Assembly (NCBI GenBank): GCA_017505635.1
Contig: JAFVOU010000031.1
Location: 56,784-120,783, forward strand
From: Oscillospiraceae bacterium
GTDB taxonomy: Bacteria > Bacillota > Clostridia > Oscillospirales > Ruminococcaceae
Reading direction: 5' to 3'
Length of the DNA stretch: 64,000 nucleotides
Shown here: in pieces, positions 58,418 to 64,000 of the stretch
Numbering within the stretch: the stretch's first letter is position 1
Layout: each line of letters starts with the position of its first letter
Position numbers and translations under genes: made by a program
Notes under the pieces: generated by a model
Seen by the model: only the letters and a program-made list of their open reading frames with translations
The model's database searches: none
What the model was told of the DNA's origin: nothing

Positions 58418-59641
58418 TTATTTTGTAACCTTTTCTTTTTCCCATTTAGTAACACAGATTGAACATGCGATGTCGCCTGTAACGTTGAGACATGTACGGC
58501 CCATATCGAAGAGACGGTCTACACCGTAGATAATCATAATCATGTTTACGTCGATGCCCATTGCTGTGAGAACCATAGCAAGCATAATCATACCTGCGCC
58601 GGAAACGCCAGCTGTACCGATGGATGCAAGTGTTGCTGTAACAACGATTGTTATCATCTGTGCAAGACCAAGTTCTACGCCTGCAAGGGATGCAAGGAAC
58701 ACTGTTGCAACACACTGGTAAATTGCTGTACCGTCCATGTTAACTGTTGCACCAAGTGGAAGAACGAATGCAGAGATATCTTTGTCTGCGCCAAGTTTTT
58801 CTGCACAGTCTTTGGAAACCGGCAATGTAGCTGCAGAAGATGTGGATGTGAATGCAAACATCATAGCAGCAAATGCGCCTTTAAAGAATTTAACAGGGCT
58901 CATGCCTGCGAAGATTTTTGCAGATGCAGAGTAAACCAGAACTGCGTGAACAATGTAACCGATGTAAGCACAAGCAAGAACAAGTGCAAGGCTGCCAAGA
59001 ATTTCTGCGCCCTGTGTTGCAACAACCCAAGCCATCATTGTGAAAACACCGATTGGGGAAAGGCTGATGATGAATTCCATCAGTTTGTTGATAACTTCGT
59101 TGAAGGAAGCAACAACATCTCTTGCAAGTTTGCCTTTTTCGCCAGCTGCCATAATGGAACCGCCAAGGAAAAGAGCAATAATGATAACCTGAAGCATGTT
59201 AGCTGTGTGGAATGCTTCCCACATATTGCTTGGGAACATGCCAACAAGTGTATCCATAAAGTTTGCAGATGTAGCTTTTGTCCATTCTGCACCTTCTTCA
59301 AGAGCAAGTGTTGGGAACAAGCCTGCACCGTCAAAGATTTTAGCAAATACAAGACCGATTACACAAGCGATAGCTGTGGAAACAAGGAAGTAAGCAAGTG
59401 TTTTCCAGCCAACGGAACCAACTTTTTTCATGTCGTCCATAGAAAGGATACCGTCAATCATAGACAAGAGAACTACAGGAACAACAATGAACTTGAGAAG
59501 GTTAACAAAGATTGTGCCAAATGGTTTAAGATAAGCTGTTGTAAAGTCTGCCATGCCTGTCATGCCGCATACAAGACCAACAACAATACCAAGGATAAGT
59601 GCGATTAAAATTTGCATTGGTAAACCAATTTTCTTTTTCAT
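58418..59641 (-). CDS. Dicarboxylate/amino acid:cation symporter (DAACS family)
   Basis: A 407-residue transporter of the glutamate/aspartate/serine symporter family. It has eight helices with two re-entrant loops: FAFTSTSSAATLP in the first (serine-rich tip), and VNMDGTAIYQC and GVSGAGMIMLAMVL for the substrate and Na/H binding region. C-terminal DRLFDMGRTCLNVTGD holds the Asp and Arg that select acidic or neutral amino acids. The ATG follows GGAG by seven bases. The substrate (glutamate, aspartate or serine/threonine) is not settled. Confidence 0.93.
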   Translation of the reverse strand: MKKKIGLPMQILIALILGIVVGLVCGMTGMADFTTAYLKPFGTIFVNLLKFIVVPVVLLSMIDGILSMDDMKKVGSVGWKTLAYFLVSTAIACVIGLVFAKIFDGAGLFPTLALEEGAEWTKATSANFMDTLVGMFPSNMWEAFHTANMLQVIIIALFLGGSIMAAGEKGKLARDVVASFNEVINKLMEFIISLSPIGVFTMMAWVVATQGAEILGSLALVLACAYIGYIVHAVLVYSASAKIFAGMSPVKFFKGAFAAMMFAFTSTSSAATLPVSKDCAEKLGADKDISAFVLPLGATVNMDGTAIYQCVATVFLASLAGVELGLAQMITIVVTATLASIGTAGVSGAGMIMLAMVLTAMGIDVNMIMIIYGVDRLFDMGRTCLNVTGDIACSICVTKWEKEKVTK

Positions 59642-59680
59642 ATTCAATCTCCTTTACGATATAATTTTAACCTGTGACCT

Positions 59681-59709
59681 ATTATAGCAGACGGACTTTA
59701 GTTTGTAAA
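59681..59709 (-). promoter_or_regulatory. Promoter of the symporter gene
   Basis: TTTACA and TATAAT with a 17-base spacer on the minus strand, about 40 bases upstream of the ATG. Confidence 0.75.
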
Positions 59710-59945
59710 GTAAAATCTTGCAATATATGTGCTATTATTAATTTTATTTTTTTAAATCAAGGTCTAAAATTTATTTTTTAAATTAGAAATGGGGTTTTTC
59801 ACCTTTCAAAAAGGTTATTCAATCTATTAAATACTTAATTATTTAAGAATTTGTTCACAATTTATTAAAATTTAATTACAAAATTAAATTGCAACAATAG
59901 TACATATTTCATAGACAAATGATACAGCTTTTAAAAGGTCGTATA

Positions 59946-59974
59946 TTGCAATTTCTTTTTGGTGATGTTAATAT
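59946..59974 (+). promoter_or_regulatory. Candidate promoter of the nitroreductase gene
   Basis: TTGCAA and TAATAT with a 17-base spacer; the leader of about 90 bases contains a CAGGGC / GCCCTG hairpin. Confidence 0.5.
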
Positions 59975-60066
59975 ATAGCCATGCAGGGCTGTCCGCTTTT
60001 TGCCGCCCTGAGTTACAGAATTCAAGGCATTCAATACTTTTAAATATATTTTACGGAGGCATAATT

Positions 60067-60582
60067 ATGAACGATATTATCAAAGCAATGGTGGAACGCC
60101 GCAGTATCAAAAAATATAAGGACACACCTGTTCCGGCAGAACTTATCGACCAGATTTGCGAAGCAGGCAAATATGCAGCAAACGGCAGAGGCCTGCAGGC
60201 AGGTATGATTGTTGCAGTTACCGACAAGGCACTGCGCGACAGACTTTCCGCCCTCAACGCAGCAGTAATGGGCACAGACAGCGACCCGTTCTACGGCGCA
60301 CCTGCAGTGCTTGTTGTGCTTGCAAACAAAGAGGTTGGCACATATATTTATGACGGCAGCCTTGTTATGGGCAATCTTATGCTTGCCGCACATTCCCTTG
60401 GCCTTGGCAGCTGCTGGATTCACCGCGCAAAACAGGTATTTGACAGCGAAGAAGGCAAGGCAATCCTTGCCGACCTTGGCATAGAAGGCGAATGGGAAGG
60501 CATCGGCAACTGCATCATCGGTTATGCCGACGAAGAAAGACAGCCAAAACCAAGAAAAGAAAACTGGGTTTACAAGGCATAG
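60067..60582 (+). CDS. Nitroreductase-family FMN oxidoreductase
   Basis: A 171-residue flavin enzyme. It has the N-terminal VERRSIKKYKDTPVP with the FMN-binding Arg, SLVMGNLMLAAHSLGLGSCWI in the centre, and the late IIGYADEERQPKPRKE. Members reduce nitro compounds, quinones or flavins with NAD(P)H. CGGAGG precedes the ATG; the longer frame upstream is on the leader. It stands alone. Confidence 0.93.
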   Translation: MNDIIKAMVERRSIKKYKDTPVPAELIDQICEAGKYAANGRGLQAGMIVAVTDKALRDRLSALNAAVMGTDSDPFYGAPAVLVVLANKEVGTYIYDGSLVMGNLMLAAHSLGLGSCWIHRAKQVFDSEEGKAILADLGIEGEWEGIGNCIIGYADEERQPKPRKENWVYKA

Positions 60583-60686
60583 TCAGAATTGCTTATGCTT
60601 TGCATATCCAAGCCAACTCTTACATCTGCAGATGCAAACAAAAAACAGCTTTGATATGCAGATAATTTCATTAAGATAAAAAATAT

Positions 60687-60765
60687 GTCATTCTGAGGAA
60701 TTTTAATTCCGAAGAATCTCCCGGTTTAATCAGACAAGGAGATTCTTCGTTTCGCTCAGAATGAC
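60687..60765. repeat. Dispersed inverted-repeat family, full copy
   Basis: Ends GTCATTCTGAG / CTCAGAATGAC and inner AGAATCTC / GAGATTCT; nearly identical to the copy at 45740. Confidence 0.85.
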
Positions 60766-60843
60766 ATTTTGTTTTATTATAATAAGCTTATATTTTGGAT
60801 TTTTCGCTTAACTTAATGACATTTGCTCTGCATCAGAGCTGTT

Positions 60844-61617
60844 CTATTTCATTTTATCCTTTATAAACTTCGGCACCGAAATTTCACCGCCGTTTACCGC
60901 AGTTGTTTCCACGTTTACCGACAGTGTCACAGGTGATTCGATACCTAAAATATAAACCGAACCGTCAAGGGTTACCGCAAACCCTGAAAGGGCTTTATCT
61001 TCTGTGCTCATAACAAGTTCGCCGTGTTTTACCGCAATATCCAGTTCGCTGATGTTTTCAAAACCCGCACCCATAAGCTGCTCAATCTGCTGCTGTGTAA
61101 GCGCAAGTCTGTATTCTGTCACATTTTCATTTTCTGTCACCGAAAACTCACTGTTGTTTGCAAGGTTGTATATAAATTCCAGCATTTCCTTTACTTCAAT
61201 ATCTTCAACAGAAAACTCTCTGCCCACAATATCAAACTTTGCCTCATCCTCGATATACAATGTATTATTATATATATAGGCATCTATCATGCCTTTTTTG
61301 ATGTGTGCCAGCGGTTTGCCGTCCATCTTGCCAGCCTGTACGCTTATATGTTCATCAATGGCAAATGCCTTGCTTTCAAGCAGAAGAACAATTTCTGCCT
61401 GTTTTATATCTGCCGACATATAATCATCCCATGCTTTGACAAGACGGTAGATATGGGTAGGCACAACTATTTCCTGACCTTCGGAAATATCCTCCTGACC
61501 GGGAACAATGTTATCTGAAATCAGAAATGTTCTGCCAAACAGTATTCCTGCAAACAATGCCGCAGCAGCAACTATTGCTGCAATTATAATCAAAAATTTT
61601 TTGTCCGTACCTTTCAT
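60844..61617 (-). CDS. Membrane-anchored protein of unknown function
   Basis: A 257-residue protein. A short basic start and one helix (about 8-30) are followed by an extracellular domain rich in beta strands and acidic residues, with pairs such as MSTEDKALSGFAVTLDGSVYIL. No family was recognised; the layout recalls two-domain lipoprotein-like proteins that bind hydrophobic ligands, but the lipobox Cys is missing. The start giving MKGTDKK follows GAGAGGTGG. It stands alone between two repeat copies. Confidence 0.65.
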   Translation of the reverse strand: MKGTDKKFLIIIAAIVAAAALFAGILFGRTFLISDNIVPGQEDISEGQEIVVPTHIYRLVKAWDDYMSADIKQAEIVLLLESKAFAIDEHISVQAGKMDGKPLAHIKKGMIDAYIYNNTLYIEDEAKFDIVGREFSVEDIEVKEMLEFIYNLANNSEFSVTENENVTEYRLALTQQQIEQLMGAGFENISELDIAVKHGELVMSTEDKALSGFAVTLDGSVYILGIESPVTLSVNVETTAVNGGEISVPKFIKDKMK

Positions 61618-61721
61618 CAAAACCACCTCTCCCCATCTGCAATTTTTATGTATCTGTTTCTTCAGTTCTATAATAACACAAAAACTATGTTATTTTTGTG
61701 GAAAACAGATATATAAATCAG

Positions 61722-61804
61722 CATTTCAACCGAACAATCTCTCGGTTTGAACAGATATTATTTTGAGCTGGCAAAAAGATACTTCGCTTTGCTCAGTATG
61801 GCAG
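61722..61804. repeat. Dispersed inverted-repeat family, degenerate copy
   Basis: AACAATCTCTCGGTTTGAACAGA and AGATACTTCGCTTTGCTCAGTATGGCA match the copy at 60687 with many changes. It is an old or decayed copy. Confidence 0.6.
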
Positions 61805-61892
61805 TTTGAATTTATAAATTGTTCGGAAAATTGGGATTTTGCGAACAGTTTCTGAATTGGAATTTAAAACATAACTTTCCATATGCAAATTT

Positions 61893-63527
61893 TTATTTTA
61901 AAACGATAACAACTCCTGTTTCATCTCTGATAAAATCTAGAAACTTCTGTTCATCTGAAGCATAGCCCGCTCTCCAGCCACGCTCCCAATTAAAGTTGCA
62001 CAATGTTCCGTTTTTATATTGAGCATACACATTACCCGAAAAATCAATGGATTGATTTACATTTCCTGTATCGTTCCAGAGGTTATCTGTCAGACAAAGG
62101 AGATTCGCCTTTGAACCGTAGAAAATGTTGTCAGCAATATAAATACCGCCATTATTTGCAGCACCCATAGTATTCTCCACGGCTGAAAAGAACATAGAAT
62201 TTTCACTGTCAATCTGAAGGATATGATTTTCGACCCAGCCTTCACCGCTATACATCACAATGTTATCAGAAAAAGTTAGGTTTGAAATATAACCTTCTGC
62301 ATCTTCGTAATCCATTTTTGAAAGGTCAGCCATATGAAGTGCTGAGCCACAATATTCAATCAAATTTCCCGTATGAGTCATATTTTCAAATTTACACATC
62401 CTTGGCTCATCCACATGGATTGAACAAATAAGTGTCATAGGACCACAGTGATGGATATAGCAATCACGAACAGAATTTTCACTGCCAGACACTTGAAGGG
62501 CACCGCCTGCACAATAGGGGCGCAAAACGCCTTCGGGGCTCTCATTGGAGAATTGATATTCGCTAATTAGACCTCCGCACCAGCTTACTTCACAGTTGAT
62601 AACTTGTTGGCCGGTGTAACCATCATAGCCGCTGAGTTCTGCTGCAATGCAGGTAAAATAGCGGATATCAAGATCAACAAGGGATGCGTTGGTATGCAAC
62701 CCCAGTCCTGTTTGTGCCTGTGGCACCGCAACTTCATAAAAAACATCTGCAGGATTTCCTTCATCGCAACGTAAAAATACTGTACCTTTTGCAGTAGAAT
62801 TTTGCAAATCCACGCTTTCAGCACTGTCTAAATCCAACATACAACAAAAGCTTAAATTATTTTCAAGTTCTGTCACTATATCAAACATTTCTCCTTTGGC
62901 GTTGCAATAATCATTGAGAGTTGTACTCCAAAACGGCATAATTTCATTGGCATAACTTTCACCTTCGTTAAACACAATAACATTGACATCTTGAAGTTTT
63001 TCAGAAGTTGCCCAGATTTTTGTGCCGTTTTTATCGTAATATAGTGTCCAAAATGAAGGGTCATTGGCCTCTGGAATATCGCCACGGATGATTGGGCGTG
63101 CTCCTTCACCATAAGCCCCCAATGTCACACCATCTACTATATTGTAAGCATCTGATGTAAGGCCATCTATTTCATCTGGAGAAACATACCATGTGCCTCC
63201 ACGCTCCAAAAGCACAGCATCACCGGGTTTTAGCAAAGTACGAGTAAGAGGCCAATAAGTTTCAAAAGCTCGGTCTAATGTAGCCCAAGCAGTTTCTGGC
63301 GAAAGCCCATCATTGTTATCATCGCCATTATTGGAAATATAATATGTCTTACCTGTAATCGCTAAATCTTTAACCGCAGTATTAAATTCTTCTTTCCATT
63401 CATTCACACTAAAAAGAATATCTTCATCTGGTGAAGATATATCTGCTGTGTTCTGAGCATTGCAACCAGACAACATACATATTATCAACAGAGATATTAT
63501 TAAACTAACCATACGTTTTGTTTTCAT
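61893..63527 (-). CDS. Lipoprotein with right-handed parallel beta-helix domain
   Basis: A 544-residue exported protein. The signal peptide ends in a lipobox (MLSGC, Cys22). YYISNNGDDNNDGLSPETAWATLDRAF marks the start of a polysaccharide-lyase/beta-helix domain, followed by repeated strands such as VINCEVSWCGG, VRDCYIHHCGPMT and NIFYGSKANLL to residue 510. Such domains often bind or cleave sugar polymers; no catalytic residues could be assigned. Base and codon use are clearly more AT-rich than the neighbours, and tRNA-Asn fragments lie just upstream, suggesting transfer. The start giving MKTKRMVSL follows GGAG at eight bases. Confidence 0.78.
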   Translation of the reverse strand: MKTKRMVSLIISLLIICMLSGCNAQNTADISSPDEDILFSVNEWKEEFNTAVKDLAITGKTYYISNNGDDNNDGLSPETAWATLDRAFETYWPLTRTLLKPGDAVLLERGGTWYVSPDEIDGLTSDAYNIVDGVTLGAYGEGARPIIRGDIPEANDPSFWTLYYDKNGTKIWATSEKLQDVNVIVFNEGESYANEIMPFWSTTLNDYCNAKGEMFDIVTELENNLSFCCMLDLDSAESVDLQNSTAKGTVFLRCDEGNPADVFYEVAVPQAQTGLGLHTNASLVDLDIRYFTCIAAELSGYDGYTGQQVINCEVSWCGGLISEYQFSNESPEGVLRPYCAGGALQVSGSENSVRDCYIHHCGPMTLICSIHVDEPRMCKFENMTHTGNLIEYCGSALHMADLSKMDYEDAEGYISNLTFSDNIVMYSGEGWVENHILQIDSENSMFFSAVENTMGAANNGGIYIADNIFYGSKANLLCLTDNLWNDTGNVNQSIDFSGNVYAQYKNGTLCNFNWERGWRAGYASDEQKFLDFIRDETGVVIVLK

Positions 63528-63632
63528 TAAGATAATCTCCATTTCTTTAATTCGAATTCAACTTTTTAACTGTTCGATATATTCAAATTTATCTAACAGT
63601 TAGAGTATATCAAAATATACTGTTGGTTTCAA

Positions 63633-63661
63633 TGGCTCTCCTTGTTGGACTCAGACCAACG
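63633..63661 (-). pseudogene. tRNA-Asn 3'-end fragment
   Basis: The acceptor 3' half and T-arm of tRNA-Asn are repeated here, with an exact 19-base run and three changes in the T loop. No D-arm or 5' acceptor is present, so it is not a working gene. It could be an attachment-site duplicate. Confidence 0.7.
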
Positions 63662-63904
63662 GTATAACTCAATTTTGTTTAAAAGGTTATTCAGCAAACA
63701 TCAATCAATAACGACCATACGAAGTAAAACATAGTCGTACTCAGTCGGGCTTGGGCGCCCTTCTTCGTACTCGTTGTTTTACTCCCCCTCCGCCTCGCTG
63801 CATCCGCCACCGGCGGCGCTTCGGCTCCGGCGCAGATTAACAGTCCGCCAGGTGTGGATGTACAGACATAAGCCGGTGGTGCAAGGCCGGCAGGGAGAAA
63901 AAGG

Positions 63905-63938
63905 CAAAAAGAAAAGCAGGTCCTTTGACCTGCTTTCT
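63905..63938 (-). terminator. tRNA-Asn terminator
   Basis: AAGCAGGTC / GACCTGCTT arms with AAAG loop followed by TTCTTTTTG on the minus strand, directly past the tRNA 3' end. Confidence 0.8.
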
Positions 63939-63940
63939 TT

Positions 63941-64000
63941 TTGGCTCTCCTTGTTGGACTTGAACCAACGACCTACGGATTAACAGTCCGCCGCTCTACC
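63941..64000 (-). tRNA. tRNA-Asn (GTT), partial at window edge
   Basis: The 3' sixty bases of a tRNA are present on the minus strand: D-arm end GGTAGAGC, anticodon loop CTGTTAA (anticodon GTT), T-arm GTTGGTTCAAGTCCAAC, and acceptor GAGAGCC with discriminator A. The 5' part is outside the window. The CCA end is not encoded. Confidence 0.93.

Larger units (their letters stand above)
59642..60066. other. AT-rich intergenic region between the symporter and nitroreductase genes
   Basis: About 425 bases without a gene. It holds a promoter on each strand for the divergent genes and a small ACCTTT/AAAGGT inverted repeat near 59802. No small gene was recognised. Confidence 0.6.
63528..63940. other. 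Region with tRNA-Asn fragments and GC-rich inverted repeats
   Basis: About 410 bases without a gene. Positions 63633-63661 match the 3' end of tRNA-Asn at 26 of 29 bases, and 63835-63849 match its anticodon arm over 15 bases. Between them lie GTAAAAC / GTTTTAC arms enclosing paired GAGTACGA-type direct repeats and a GGGCGCCC palindrome, then a CCACCGGCGGCGCTTCGGC stretch. These look like remnants of an insertion. Confidence 0.65.

Overview
The window looks like a chromosomal segment of a strictly anaerobic, Gram-positive clostridial bacterium, most likely of the Oscillospirales/Ruminococcaceae type. This is inferred from strong AGGAGG ribosome binding sites, a DarA-type c-di-AMP receptor beside holB, the NAD-linked PyrD/PyrK dihydroorotate dehydrogenase pair, rubredoxin, an NrdG activase, Rnf-type membrane subunits and an Mrp/NBP35 ATPase. 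No phage, insertion sequence or CRISPR array was seen. The sequence is largely core genome, and most genes lie on the minus strand.

Layout. 1-4 kb: 3' part of holB, darA, ptsI and a patatin phospholipase. 4-8 kb: a heterodimeric ABC exporter with one degenerate ATP site. 8-11 kb: a GT2/GtrA polyprenyl glycosyltransferase and a polytopic GT-C-like protein. 11-14.4 kb: an Lrp regulator, hflX, a zinc-ribbon membrane protein and an orphan response regulator. 14.6-16.8 kb: a Tat cassette in which a Cys-rich, FMN-binding Tat lipoprotein precedes tatA and tatC. 17-20 kb: a LysR regulator and a peroxiredoxin-rhodanese-YaaA stress operon. 19.8-25.5 kb: an E2-like acyltransferase, an SGNH hydrolase, rubredoxin, trxA-trxB, an SDR enzyme and an unrecognised protein. 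25.7-33.8 kb: the pyrimidine operon pyrC-carB-pyrK-pyrD-pyrF-pyrE, with carA and pyrB absent from the window. 34-38.4 kb: rpe, three Rnf-type membrane genes (D, E, A, without B, C or G) and a DUF4015 protein. 38.7-45.6 kb: a QueG-like Fe-S protein, mrp, a giant Sel1-repeat protein, nrdG and a DUF1461 protein. 45.8-53.4 kb: a PatB-type lyase, prmA with an RNA methyltransferase, an HtrA protease, an HD protein with an orphan sensor kinase, and a second QueG-like protein. 53.5-61.6 kb: an NfeD/SPFH pair, a membrane-anchored SGNH hydrolase, exonuclease III, YihY, a dicarboxylate/amino-acid symporter, a nitroreductase and a membrane-anchored protein. 61.9-64 kb: an AT-rich beta-helix lipoprotein that looks foreign, duplicated tRNA-Asn fragments, and a tRNA-Asn gene cut by the window edge.

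The most unusual content is non-coding. A roughly 210-bp structured element occurs twice, with compensatory base changes in a 14-bp hairpin. A mosaic inverted-repeat family is dispersed over at least six intergenic sites. A run of five hairpins separates pyrD from pyrF. A dense cluster of GTTTTCAAC boxes with a 20-bp inverted repeat lies upstream of mrp. The pyr promoter is flanked by inverted 9-mers and followed closely by a terminator-like hairpin.

Functionally, many genes concern redox balance and electron transfer (thioredoxin system, peroxiredoxin, rubredoxin, nitroreductase, Rnf D/E/A, FMN-binding Tat protein, QueG-like Fe-S proteins). Others serve envelope maintenance (HtrA, SPFH/NfeD, SGNH hydrolases, glycosyltransferases, ABC exporter) and nucleotide synthesis (pyr operon, nrdG, rpe).
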